A stretch of DNA of 64,000 nt, taken from NCBI GenBank assembly GCA_037178625.1, contig JAWZXG010000036.1, forward strand, positions 1-64,000, given 5' to 3'. Made by a program: the position numbers and the translations under genes. This stretch comes from Skeletonema tropicum. Lineage: Eukaryota; Bacillariophyta; Thalassiosirophyceae; Thalassiosirales; Thalassiosiraceae. How positions within the stretch are numbered: the stretch's first letter is position 1; every line of letters starts with the position of its first letter. The notes beneath the pieces are model-generated. The model was given only the letters and a program-made list of their open reading frames with translations, was not told the origin of the DNA and did not search any database. Below, piece by piece: positions 53,023 through 63,374 of the stretch.

Positions 53023-53684
53023 TTACGTTTATTTTATGTTTAATGCGCTGTATTCCCGTATGGTATGCAATATTATATTTTTTGAACTTGTTTATTCGGT
53101 CGTGTTGTCAGAATTGTAGGAGATGTGTATTTTTTCTTATTAGCAACAAGACTGTTTGACGATGGTAATTGAAATTGTATTATAAGGAGGCCACCGCACC
53201 ATTCAGAGCAGCATTGCCACTTTCTTTATGCAGTCGACGACGATGAAAATAATAGACAGAAGGTATGTTTGCTCAGAGGAGGCAGCTGCTTCGATAGTAC
53301 AGCCAGCTGCTAATAAAGCCCCAGGAGGCGTGCGTGATGATGTGTTGTTTTTCTTTCACGTGCGCATGTCGAGATGGCGGTGGCTTTCGGGGGGGGGGAA
53401 ACCAAGGCCCCTCCCCTCCAAAACTGAGTCACGAGCGATAATTCAAAACTGTGCGACAAACGTGTTGCAAACTTTTTTGCCGCGACTCAAAAAAGGTGGT
53501 TCCGCGACAGTCTCATGTCGCCACATGAGCTTTCTGGTAAAGATCACGGTACGACACTAACATATTTACATAGCCGCCTTGCACAAAAGGAGCCAAAACG
53601 TCAGTCGCGTCACTCATGGCAAACACCGCGCTGCTTTGGCTTGTGCTACTTACCACAACAACGCAACTAATATATCCTATCACC
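53023..53684. other. Divergent promoter region, CCT gene and ribose-5-phosphate isomerase
   Basis: No gene is supported; a 110-codon ORF at 53228 lacks features. The isomerase reading frame is open upstream of the chosen ATG, from 53616. Confidence 0.45.
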
Positions 53685-54584
53685 ATGAAGATCTCCGCCG
53701 CCATCGCCACTCTCCTCGCCTCCACCTCCCAGGTAGCCGCCTTCGCTCCCGCCAAGCTCGCACCTAAGACCGTCCGCTACTCCACCTCCATCCGCAGTGT
53801 CACCGCCGCCCAAAAGGAGTTCTTTGGCATTACAGAAGAAGAAGCAGCACCTGCTGCTGCCCTATCGCAAGATGAACTAAAGAAAATGGTCGGGTACAAG
53901 TCAGTCGATGACTATGTCAAATCTGGAATGGTCGTTGGTCTTGGAACAGGGTCCACTGCCTACTTCGCCGTCGAACGGTTGGGACAATTGCTCAAGGATG
54001 GGACATTGACCGATATTGTGGCCATCCCTACCTCCATCCGGACGAAGGAACAGGCGGAGGAACTTGGTATTCCTCTCGTAACTCTTGACACTCACTCAAA
54101 GTTGGATGTTGCAATTGATGGAGCCGATGAGGTTGATCCCGATCTTAACCTTGTCAAGGGTGGTGGAGGAGCTCTTCTCCGTGAGAAGATGGTGGAGGTT
54201 TGTGCGGATAAATTCATTGTTATCGTTGATGAATCGAAGCTTTGTGATGGACTTGGACCTGGTTTCCCACTCCCCGTGGAGATCACCCCCTTCTGCCATG
54301 AGCACACTATCCGTACGATTGCGGCACTCCCATCTTGTGAGGGATGTGATGCCGTGCTTCGTATGGGGTCCAGTTCATCCAATGTGAATGATGGAGATGA
54401 AATTGCTATTACTGACAATGGAAACTACATTGTCGACCTTCACTTTAAGGAGGCGATCAAGGATGCACCAACAATGGCCTCGGAGCTTAAGAATACAGTT
54501 GGAGTTGTTGATCATGGATTGTTCTGTGGTATGACCACTGCTGTTATTATTGCTGGCAGTGATGGTATTTCTGTAAAGGAGTAA
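53685..54584 (+). CDS. Ribose-5-phosphate isomerase A, plastid-targeted
   Basis: Interconverts ribose-5-phosphate and ribulose-5-phosphate in the Calvin cycle and pentose phosphate pathway. I choose ATG 53685 because it starts a signal peptide (MKISAAIATLLASTSQ) ending in VAAFAPAKL, the ASAFAP-like plastid motif of diatoms. ATG 53616 would bury it. The enzyme shows VVGLGTGSTAYFAVERL (phosphate loop), IPTSIRTKEQA, AIDGADEVDP (catalytic Asp pair), VKGGGGALLREK (Lys and Glu) and IVDESKL. It has about 299 residues and no intron. A paralogue without a leader lies at 58527-59354. Confidence 0.93.
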   Translation: MKISAAIATLLASTSQVAAFAPAKLAPKTVRYSTSIRSVTAAQKEFFGITEEEAAPAAALSQDELKKMVGYKSVDDYVKSGMVVGLGTGSTAYFAVERLGQLLKDGTLTDIVAIPTSIRTKEQAEELGIPLVTLDTHSKLDVAIDGADEVDPDLNLVKGGGGALLREKMVEVCADKFIVIVDESKLCDGLGPGFPLPVEITPFCHEHTIRTIAALPSCEGCDAVLRMGSSSSNVNDGDEIAITDNGNYIVDLHFKEAIKDAPTMASELKNTVGVVDHGLFCGMTTAVIIAGSDGISVKE

Positions 54585-54998
54585 GCAGTAGAGAAGATGT
54601 TTGAACAACAATTTACTTCTTTTTCTCGGTCTTTGTGGGCAATTGATTGGGTGCAACTGGTGATAGTACAGTCTCTCTCCTAGGAAGCAGACTTTTTTAT
54701 GTTGGATTAAAACTATTGTCAGAGCAAAAGTAAAATTAACAAAATTGTCTGCTATGAGACTGAATAAAAAATTTATCATGAGAGTTGGTTTCCTTGCAGC
54801 TGCATTGATGTAGCCCGACAATTAAATAAGTACTGGCGTATGTTGTTTGTTTTCGCGGCAAAAATGCGCTGGTAACTGATGCTTCGTATGCAAGAGACTT
54901 CTTACTCTACTTTAGAGAGCAAGGTATAGTCAAACATTATCAAGTGTTATCTTACAAATTCAAATTCAACACCATAAACAACAATATGTATCCCCGGC
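54585..54998. other. 3' spacer of convergent genes
   Basis: AT-rich sequence between two stop codons; no gene is supported. Confidence 0.45.
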
Positions 54999-55906
54999 TC
55001 AATCCTTGATAGTAAATATTTGGTCACTTTCTGAACATTCATCTGACATCAAGTTCCTAATGATATCCATAACACACTGCAGCGATCCTCCGGACTTGGT
55101 TATCCTTTCCCGCAGCTTATCCTCATGAACTTCAACGCCATTGATTCTGTTGAGCCTGTTAATTAAATCTCCAATTTCATGTTCCTCAATGGTCATATTT
55201 TCATCTTTGTCGCTTCTAATGACGACTTGCAGAAGGTTCTGCAATACATTAGCCTTTAAGTTTGATTGCATCTTGGCAAGGATTTCTTTATTGTCCTTCA
55301 CTTGCTCTTCAAAAGCTGCAATACTCTGTCCTTGTGTCTGGGTAATCACATCTAGTGCTTGTTCGACGTCCTCTAATCGATCCACTGTGTCTGAAAGTTC
55401 AACGACAGTTTCATGTAGGCGCTTGTTCTCTTTACCTAAGCGGTCTACTTGTTCTGACAGAGCTTTGTGAGTCTCTTGCAGAGCAAGCACATCAGTCAGT
55501 CTCCTCTGCTGCCAATAAGCATATGGTCCGATGACGCTGTGAAATAGATAAGTAATACGAAACGTGTCTTGTTATTAGCCGACACAAGATCGAACTGACA
55601 CCTTCACTTGACAACACACAAAAAAATGTGAACTCACCATGACAGCCCACCGGCTGCGAAGACTATACTAACAGGTTGAATGATCATTGCAGCCACCGAC
55701 GTACCCACAGAAGCAGCACCGATACCGGCAGCAAATATCTCCATTGGTGTATGAGAAGCAACTGGTCTCAGAGCTGACCCCCCATCGGCTTCGCCTGAGT
55801 GACGAGCAGTCGAACGCCTTGGGCTAGGTCTTTCCTCATCTTCCGATTCAGAGGCAGAGAAAACACTTTCATCATCAGAGTCCTCCTCAATAATTCGCCG
55901 GACCAT
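54999..55906 (-). CDS. Membrane/coiled-coil/EF-hand-like protein, paralogue 1 (two exons)
   Basis: Exons 55906-55638 and 55536-54999, intron 101 bp (GTGAGT ... CACAG), joined as TG+C; 268 residues. Acidic N-terminus, then a hydrophobic region (FAAGIGAASVGTSVAAMIIQPVSIVFAAGGL, given here only as residues about 58-88), then CVIGPYAYWQQ. A long coiled coil follows (LSEQVDRLGKENKRLHETVV ... VEQALDVITQTQGQS), then LQNLLQVVIRSDKDENMTIEE, a single EF-hand-like loop (D-K-D-E-N-M-T-I-E..E). The family is not one I can name. It may be a Ca2+-responsive membrane protein. It is a paralogue of 56396-57166, in head-to-head arrangement. Confidence 0.8.
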
Positions 55907-56395
55907 TGTTGCTGTTATTTCTATTCCATTCTATTGTTGTTGCTGCTCCGTCTACACCAGTCTTACGCCATTGCAACGAGGCCACGCGTCTCTCTAGCTA
56001 TCTTCGGGTTTTTGGTGGTGTTTTCCATCGTTTTTTGCGGGAGACATTAAAGCAAAGATCCCTATTATCGCTGACTGAGCCTATGCCGATGCCTTCCATC
56101 AACCGTGCGTACGTTTGCGCTTTTTGAACGTGTACCATAGCGCGCGTAGATTGGAGTTTTATTTAGCGATAAGCGGGATTTGGGGCTCTTTCAAAGACAC
56201 AAAGAAGAGACAAAAATGAAAAATGATAAAAGCAAGAAAAGCAAGAGTGGCGGGCGGGCAACACTTCTTGTCAGCAGTGGATGGACATAATCAAAACAGC
56301 ATAGGCAAGAAGAAGCAAGAGCTAAAGGTGATGAAGGCAACGCTTCTTGGTAGCACTGGACATAAATCAAAGTAAAAACAGCATCATCAAAAAAA
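55907..56395. other. Divergent promoter region of the paralogue pair
   Basis: 489 bp between the two start codons; no gene and no motif that I can assign. Confidence 0.45.
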
Positions 56396-57166
56396 ATGGA
56401 AAACGAAAACGCAATAGAAGAGGGAGGTGTCCCTGCAAACGACACAGACCCCAAAGAACAGAAGAAGAAGCTCAAAAAGATAGCAAACCACACCCCGATG
56501 GAGTTACTATCCGGTGCCTTTGCCGGTCTCTCTGTAGGGACCTCTGTTACTGCCATGGTCATGGCTCCGTCGACCGTAGTGTTTGTTGCTGGAGCAATGA
56601 GTAGCGTGATTGGTCCATATGCATACTATCAACAGACAAAACTCACCGACATTCTCGCCCTCAAGCAGACACACGAGGCAGTGAAGCGTGAGGTAGACCG
56701 TCTTTCGGAGGAGAACATTCGTCTCAACCAGACTGTGATAGAGCTCTCTGACACTATTGATAGGTTAGAGGATGTGGAGCAAGCGTTAGATGTGATCACT
56801 CAGACACAAGGACAAAGTGTGGAAGCATTTGCGGAGCAGGTGAAAGAGAACAGAGATATTTTAGGTCAGATGCAAAAGAATCTGAGGGCCAATGTGCTGC
56901 AGAATTTATTACAGGTGGTTATCCGTAGTGATAGAGACGATAATATGCAGATTGAGTTTGATGAGATAGATCCTTTGATTACAAGGATCAAGAAGATCAA
57001 TGGCGTTGAGGTAAGGGAGGATAAGTTTAGGGAAATGATGACCACATCTGGAGGAAGTCTCTCCAATGTCATGGATATTATTAAGAACCTGATGTCAGAG
57101 GATCAAGTTGGAGAAGAGTCGTCCATCTTTATCATCAAAGATGAAGGTTCCGTTGCATCATATTGA
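56396..57166 (+). CDS. Membrane/coiled-coil/EF-hand-like protein, paralogue 2 (intronless)
   Basis: 256 residues in one exon, aligned end to end with the gene at 54999-55906: NHTPMELLSGAFAGLSVGTS, SVIGPYAYYQQTKLTDILAL, RLEDVEQALDVITQTQGQS, NVLQNLLQVVIRSDRDDNM and GGSLSNVMDIIKNLMS. The EF-hand-like loop is D-R-D-D-N-M-Q-I-E-F-D-E with acidic residues at positions 1, 3, 9 and 12. Two hydrophobic stretches near residues 38-70 may form a hairpin in a membrane. No targeting signal is evident. The intron in the paralogue falls exactly at the MSSV position, so it was gained or lost after duplication. Confidence 0.82.
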   Translation: MENENAIEEGGVPANDTDPKEQKKKLKKIANHTPMELLSGAFAGLSVGTSVTAMVMAPSTVVFVAGAMSSVIGPYAYYQQTKLTDILALKQTHEAVKREVDRLSEENIRLNQTVIELSDTIDRLEDVEQALDVITQTQGQSVEAFAEQVKENRDILGQMQKNLRANVLQNLLQVVIRSDRDDNMQIEFDEIDPLITRIKKINGVEVREDKFREMMTTSGGSLSNVMDIIKNLMSEDQVGEESSIFIIKDEGSVASY

Positions 57167-57644
57167 GCTTTGGAGTTGAATGCATAGTTTGTTAATATTG
57201 TTTTTAAGGTATGTTTATGTCGCGAAAGCATGAGAGATAGATCAGCAGAGCATAACTATATCATCATTTGCAATTTCCTCGACATCTGGTACTCTTGAAA
57301 GCACATAAACGTAATCAAGTATTAATTGGTAAGTAGCAAGTAAATTGCAAGTAGCGAGTAGCAAGATAGCAACATCCCAATTCTTGAAATCATCATCAAT
57401 GTATTGTACGCAAGTTGCAGGTTGCAACTCGTTAAGTAGGAGAATCTCATCTTATGATAGGTAGGTGGGCATACAACATCTAGCATAAAGTAATGTACCG
57501 TACTTATGGTATCGGCAGGGACTTATGTAGAGAGTAGAACATCGACCATTCTCCCTTCTCTTCGGCAAGGTCTTCTTCTCCTCCCCTTTCCCGCCATAAT
57601 CTCGCCCACCCAGCCAAACGCCAACAAGCCAAAACAATTCAACC
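57167..57644. other. Spacer
   Basis: Short AT-rich repeats (AAGTAGCAAGTAAATTGCAAG near 57333-57363) but no supported gene. Confidence 0.45.
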
Positions 57645-58255
57645 ATGATCGCCGCAGTGAGAACCAGCGCTGTCCGTGCCGCCACCAGGCGGCCAATGTC
57701 CACCACGTCCGCACCTAAGATGCACAAGGCCAAGGATACGTGGGGAGAATTGGTAAAGACCCGCCCTCCTCCTGGACACGATCATGTAAGCATTAAATAA
57801 TATTTTTTTATTTTTTTCAACCGCCGATCGGCTGTTGTTGGTGTGGACGGAACAAAATCAAGCTCAGTGTGAATCTGTACAGGAGCTCATGAAGAGAAGC
57901 GCAGCTTTTTAGGAGCGACTGGATTCGGAATGCCCACTTCTCTGCGGCTGTTGGTTATTTGTTAAAAAAAATCCATGATGGGTTGAAGAATAGGTTCATC
58001 ATTTTTGTCTCCGGGGCGGCAGCTGTGTGGCGCCTACACTCTTCCCATTATTGCAATGCCTTCCCGATTTACTTGCATGCATTCTTACTCATTATTTTAT
58101 CTTCCCGCTCTCGTTTTTATATGCAGACTGTCTTTGAGCCACCATACAGCACCCCTGTCATCGCTGCCTTCACTGTCGGTATCATCAGTACTGGATATGG
58201 AATGATGTACTTCGGAATGCGCCACCAACAATACAAGCAGGGATACTGGAAATAA
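57645..58255 (+). CDS. Small single-span mitochondrial protein, possibly a COX VIIc-like subunit
   Basis: Exons 57645-57785 and 58127-58255 around a 341-bp intron (GTAAGC ... TGCAG, phase 0), 89 residues. The N-terminus MIAAVRTSAVRAATRRPMST is a typical mitochondrial presequence. A short soluble part (KDTWGELVKTRPPPGHDH) is followed by FEPPYSTPVIAAFTVGIIST, one membrane helix and a C-terminal RHQQYKQGYWK. Size, single helix and the R.Q..K ending recall cytochrome c oxidase subunit VIIc, but similarity is too short to be sure. Inner-membrane respiratory accessory subunit is my best inference. Confidence 0.7.
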
Positions 58256-58526
58256 ATTGTTGATACTGTGGGGGAGGGGGAAACTAGATTGATTAATCGG
58301 AGGAAGTGTTGAGGAGCTTGCCTTAGTGTGCTGGTAGAAGCACTGATTTCAGTGCTTCAGTGTAAGATAGAATTTAAGCAGGAAAATTAACTAAACTAAT
58401 AATTGCCTGTTTGGATATATTATTAAAGGTGCCAAATTAACTTTGACATAGCGCTGCAACTCCACAGAACTCTCTGGAACAACACAACCTGCATTTAAGG
58501 AATGCGTTTGATTATTATTATTTTAA
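58256..58526. other. 3' spacer of convergent genes
   Basis: 271 bp between the stop codons of the mitochondrial protein gene and the second isomerase. It contains a short inverted repeat (AGCACTGA/TCAGTGCT near 58337-58354). No gene. Confidence 0.45.
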
Positions 58527-59354
58527 TTAACGTTTTCTGACAATCATAGTTGCAACTGCCACAAGACTTACAGCAGCAGACAAAAATGCCATATTTTTTA
58601 CAATGTTTTCTGCCTTGTTCTTCTTTTCCGGAGCCGTTACTGTAACTCCACCAGCTCCGGCACAAAGGACGGCAGTTGTCATTCCACAGAACAAACCGTG
58701 ATCAACTACACCACAAAGAGCTTTCAAATCCGCAGCCATTTTGGGCACATTCTTAATGGCTTCAGTAAAGTGTAAATCAACGATGTAGTTTCCATTGTCA
58801 GTGACGGCAATTTCATCACCATCAACCTTATTGTTCGAGCTGGAACCCATACGGAGCACTGGTTTACATCCAGCACAAGAAGGGAGTGCAGCAATAGTGC
58901 ATATTGTGTGCTCGTGGCAGAATGGTGTGATCTCAACGGGGATAGGGAAGGTGGGTCCAAGTCCACCACAAAGTTTGGATTCGTCAACAATTACAATGAA
59001 CTTGTCAGCAGCCAATTCAACCATCTTCTCCCTCAACAACGCGCCTCCACCACCCTTGACAAGATTGAAGCCAGGGTCAACATTATCAGCTCCATCAATC
59101 GCCACATCCAGCTTCGAATGAGTGTCAAGAGTTACAAGAGGAATGCCCAGACTCTCAGCTTGCTCTTTTGTCCTGATAGAAGTTGGGATGGCAACAATAT
59201 CCTTCAATTCGCCAGATTTTAGCTTTTGTCCCAAGCGCTCGACCGCATAGTAGGCAGTGGATCCCGTGCCGAGTCCGACCACCATGCCAGATGACACATA
59301 GTCATCTACAGATTTGTATCCGGTCTGCTTTTTCAATTCTTCTTGCGATGTCAT
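58527..59354 (-). CDS. Ribose-5-phosphate isomerase A, cytosolic face, with C-terminal membrane tail
   Basis: Start ATG 59354 (MTSQEELKKQTGYKSVDDYV) aligns with the mature start of the plastid paralogue. Upstream codons from 59399 do not form a leader. Active-site motifs are kept: VVGLGTGSTAYYAVERL, IPTSIRTKEQA, AIDGADNVDP, VKGGGGALLREK and IVDESKL. After the enzyme domain comes a Lys-rich linker (EKKNKAENIVKN) and a hydrophobic helix (MAFLSAAVSLVAVATMIV) ending RKR, the layout of a tail-anchored protein. Such a tail is not typical of the family. About 275 residues, no intron. A MITE lies 85 bp upstream of the start. Confidence 0.9.
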   Translation of the reverse strand: MTSQEELKKQTGYKSVDDYVSSGMVVGLGTGSTAYYAVERLGQKLKSGELKDIVAIPTSIRTKEQAESLGIPLVTLDTHSKLDVAIDGADNVDPGFNLVKGGGGALLREKMVELAADKFIVIVDESKLCGGLGPTFPIPVEITPFCHEHTICTIAALPSCAGCKPVLRMGSSSNNKVDGDEIAVTDNGNYIVDLHFTEAIKNVPKMAADLKALCGVVDHGLFCGMTTAVLCAGAGGVTVTAPEKKNKAENIVKNMAFLSAAVSLVAVATMIVRKR

Positions 59355-59438
59355 TTTGATGGTGTAGGAAGGGAGGTACTTAGTATGATTGATGTGCATG
59401 CAAATGAATGAGTGATGGTTGATGGTGATGTTGATGTA

Positions 59439-59671
59439 GGCTTTCGGGTATAAGGGGGCGGCCTATCCGATTTCAGGGGGATTCCCCTCCTTTTCCCCCT
59501 CCAAGAAACAGGGGGGACGGCTAGTTAGAGGATTCTCCCGTGATTACGGTCTAAATCTAGCCGAAATCGGGCTAAAAAAGACTTTTTGCAGATCAATTTA
59601 GACGATTTTGCCTCCTGCGAGCCACCCCGATTTCAGGGGGCGCCCCCGGCTCCCCCTTATACCCGAAAGCC
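59439..59671. mobile_element. MITE with 20-bp terminal inverted repeats, TA target
   Basis: GGCTTTCGGGTATAAGGGGG at the left end and its exact reverse complement at the right end, flanked by TA (59437-59438, 59672-59673). Total 233 bp, no ORF. TA duplication points to the Tc1/mariner type. Internal sequence contains a second inverted pair (CCGATTTCAGGGGG-like strings at both ends in direct orientation). Confidence 0.85.
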
Positions 59672-59846
59672 TATGTTGATGTTGTTAATGTGTGGCGTGT
59701 GGCGGGAACGTGCGAGGAAGTTTATTGCCGCCACTTTTTGATGCGGTATCCCAGCAGCTTATTGCTATTGTCATTGTGCGACCGAGTTGATTAGTGCTGA
59801 CAGCACTTGCTACAAAGCCTACTCATATCAATTACTCCTATTACAT

Positions 59847-62800
59847 TTATCTACCCCCATCCTCAATCGACTCAGTCAACAGCTCCAAAAGCCTGTCAAA
59901 ACCTATGGCATGCCACATCTGCTGCCAGTTATTGTCAATCTTAGGTTCATCTACACCTCTCCTTGCTACAGTGTGCATCTGTTCAGGAGCTGCACCATAA
60001 GGATACATACCTGCCGCTTTCGCGCGCTGGTGCATGGCAGTTAATTCATCGTCTGTCATGACAGGGTTACGACTCATGAAGTTGATCCCCTCGAACACCC
60101 TTACTCCACCTCGTTCCAAACACTGGAATTGGATGGCTTCGGTGTACTCTCCAGTCGTTGGATCCTTCTTCACGTCTACAATGTAGTTTGGGAATTCTAC
60201 ACCAAAACCCTTCTCGCGGAGGATGCCCGGAGGGTCGTTTGCGTCAACTCTTCCGAACAAAAAGTAGTGAGCGCCGTTTGCGACTGGGGATTTATCCCAA
60301 GACAATTTAGCAGAGTCCGGTGCTGGTCCCTTCACCCCAAAGTCATCAATCCAACCCTGTCGATCTGGTGTCAGCTTGATATCAAGCGTTGTGTCATATA
60401 CCTCTTTGAATTGCGTCCAGTCATGAAATTTCTGTTCGTACCATTTACCTTGATATTTGTCCAAATCAAAGTCGTCCATACTCGGCTGGCGTACGTCCTC
60501 ATACGCTGGACATCCTTTGACAACTTGCCCTTGATAGCTATCATTTAGTTGAAGGTTAAAATCGCCAAGACCTGCTTGTCCGTCCAAGCCTGCTCCAACA
60601 TAAGTAAGGAATGCTGACAATGCAGCCACGTTGAGGGCATTCCTAAACTCCTTCGAGAATGCAGTTAAACCGATGAACAGTATATTTGCCATCAAGAACG
60701 ACGCCGGTACAAGGTCAAGGACCATTGGGCCTGGACTGCCGTGTAGGACATCACTGATCCATAAAATTGGCTGTAACAATGGATGCCCAACTGCGAAGAA
60801 TATCCAAAAGTTGAAAGCGTCCCAGAAATCCTTTGGATCTGATACGTTGTCTTTCATGACTGATAAGTTTGTGAAGAATTCAGACCATGCTCCAGCATGG
60901 ATAGCAATACCAACTGCACCACACGCAGCCGCAATAAGGCTAAGCGTACCTTCAGAAATGTTGAGGTTTGACAAAAAGTTCCCGGATGAAGACGATGAAG
61001 ATGAAGCGACCACCTTTTCTAAAAGTTCAACAAATGCATCGGCATACTCCGCGTTTGTTTCTTCACTGACGATCGGTGATGCAGGGTTGAATGTTAGCTT
61101 CATGGATCCATCGACCGTAATCGTAGACACGGAATACAAACATCCTGAACGGCTGTGTGGTGTTCCATAAAAGACATCTAGCACTTCATATTTACCGTGC
61201 TTGATCTGAACATTCGTGATGCCATCTGGTGAGTAAGCAGTTTCGTAATTTACGACAATAATCACCAGCTAACACTTTTTGCACGTACCTGAATGTTTCC
61301 ACGTTCACTTGCACCATCTCTCTTGACAGATGCTTGTCTCTCATATACGCCATTGTTGGAAATGCCTGCACTGTATGCTCGACCTTGTGAGTCTTTACTC
61401 CTGGCTGTTAAATCTACGAGGTTGTTCATGTCGCTAATTGTCATAGCGAAATCGAAAACTCGTACTGCGTGGACAGGGCCATCAGATTGAACGAACTTAT
61501 TGGTTTGCATTCTTCCCTCTCTCGACAGAGCCCAAAATAGCTTTTGGTTCTCACTTGATTCCGGATTTGAGCGGACTCTCTCCCCAGAACGGTCTTGTAT
61601 GGGACCTAGCATGAGGTCATTCGAACCAGCCATACAAGCAACGGTCTCACATTTGTCAAGTTGTGCACCAAACCTTCTCATGTCTAGCGATTGTAAAACT
61701 TTGTAATTCCTCTTTGTTCCAGCCTTGGCATCACCACCATCAATGAAATCAGATGAAGTCAATGCTGCCGCGGCAGTAAGAGCATTGGTGATGGTAACAC
61801 CATTTGCACGACAGGCCTCCAGCAAAGCTGCCGTAGTCTCTTTTGACAGCTTTCTAAATTGCAAGACTGTTTTTCGCTCAGAACTAGTTTCGCTCTCTCC
61901 TCCTGCACTTTGTCCCATTATTGTTGTGATAGCTGATAACGTACTGTCTCCTGCTTTTTCTGAGTCAGGCAGGATAACGGGATTGCGGAAACCTTCGGCA
62001 GCTTTGTCAGCAACATATTTGAGTGTTGATGGAGTTATTCCTTCAGTTTGAACATCAGACCAACGGTTCTCTAAACCAAGCACAGAATCTTCCATCGCTA
62101 TAGGCATCTCTTGTGAAGAAGCTTTGTTGGATATTGTACCGTTTTCTTCAATAGAAGCTATGTCAGCAATCATCTGGTCCACTAGCATATTTACTGACCC
62201 TTGATCCGAAATAGCGTGGTTTGATGCAAATACTAATGCACACGGACCATCGCCATTGTTCAATCTGTGCAAAGTCAATCTCCATAGGGGCCCGGTACTC
62301 GCATTTTTGTACCATGATCCATCATCAATATCTGTTGAGAAATTGTCTTGCCAGCTTTTTGCTAATGCATCACTATCGGTCCCATCAACGTCTACCACAC
62401 GAAGCACATCCTTACTAGAAAACGTATTTTCATTCGGCGCAACAAAAGTGCAAGGATTGGGTTCACCTTTACGCACCATCTGGAACAAGTCAATGCGTTC
62501 ATCGGGCTCTCCGTCTCCCTCGACGTGACAGCGTAGTAGCGGATGCGTGTCCATCGCCATCTCAATAGCTTGTGACAAAGCCTCAATGGAAGGAGTTGCT
62601 GACAAAAGTGTTACCGATACATGCGACATACTGGGAAATGCCTCTTCGCCTTTGTCCAATTTTGGCTGATACTGACGAGGCAACATGAGCAATTCTTGGG
62701 AGCCCAGCGCGCGTTTAGACGATTCAACATTATTTGTAGATTGCAAAACATCAGTAGCGGCCGGTGAAGTTGTTGAAGCGAGCTGCGTAGGTGATCGAAT

Positions 62801-62884
62801 ATTTGGTCGAGGTACAGAAAAAGCTTCGATGCTCAGAATGCACCAAGGCACAATGGCCAAGGCAGTAGTAGCATGAGTCTTCAT
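59847..62884 (-). CDS. Plastid-targeted fusion: condensation-type acyltransferase, membrane segments, lipocalin
   Basis: Exons 62884-61289 and 61205-59847, 83-bp intron (GTACGT ... TTCAG, phase 0), 984 residues. Start at ATG 62884 opens a signal peptide ending in SIEAFSVP, a plastid-type cleavage site. Residues about 60-530 form a CoA-dependent condensation/acyltransferase fold with the HxxxD site in ASNHAISDQGS. After the intron the fold finishes (TFNPASPIVSEETN). Three to four hydrophobic segments follow (LIAAACGAVGIAIHAG; FWIFFAVGHPLLQPILWI; LVPASFLMANILFIGLTAF). The C-terminal domain starts FDLDKYQGKWYEQ, the GxW lipocalin motif, with NGAHYFLFG and GVEFPNYIVDV. A lipophilic acyl acceptor, perhaps a pigment or lipid, is inferred. 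Confidence 0.78.
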
Positions 62885-63088
62885 GGCATGGAGATAATGG
62901 ATAACATTTAACTGCAAATGATGATACTTAGTGTGATCTTGTGTAGTGATGAGTGGAAGGATTGAAGATCTCCAGCAATTTCAAATTGAAGTCCCATACG
63001 CAGTTAAAGGGACTCCTTTTCTTTAGCGTACCGTAGGGCAACTCCGCACTGTAGGTACCATACGTACGCTACTTAAGTATTACCGGAA
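62885..63088. other. 5' region of the acyltransferase fusion
   Basis: No gene; the interval separates the start codon from the MITE at 63093. Confidence 0.4.
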
Positions 63089-63092
63089 CAGG

Positions 63093-63370
63093 CTACAGGG
63101 GTCAAAAAAGGTGTCTAACACCTCTTCGATACGTACACAAAATTGTAGGAATTGGTACACACCCAAAAAATGCTTCCCGCATTTTGTGGAGGAGAGACAA
63201 TAAGCCCTGCAAAGTTTTTCTACGTACACGTAGTACAATTCCTACAGTAGCTACTCCTACCAAATTCGGGCGGGAACATGACTTTTTCACTGTCACATCA
63301 GAAAATGCTAGCTGTTCGCTCAATATCGTTAGACACTTTTTCTGTAATTCACGTTTTTTGACCCCTGTAG
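63093..63370. mobile_element. MITE with 17-bp terminal inverted repeats, CAGG target
   Basis: CTACAGGGGTCAAAAAA at the left and TTTTTTGACCCCTGTAG at the right. A second inverted pair, GTGTCTAAC/GTTAGACAC, lies further in. CAGG flanks both ends (63089-63092, 63371-63374). 278 bp, no ORF. Superfamily not resolved. Confidence 0.8.
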
Positions 63371-63374
63371 CAGG

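Noticed and set aside
53228..53560. 110-codon ORF upstream of the isomerase
   Set aside because: No motif and odd composition; it sits in a promoter region.
61206..61288. Acyltransferase and lipocalin as two overlapping genes
   Set aside because: An 83-bp intron with GTACGT and TTCAG joins them in phase and completes the C-terminal part of the acyltransferase fold.
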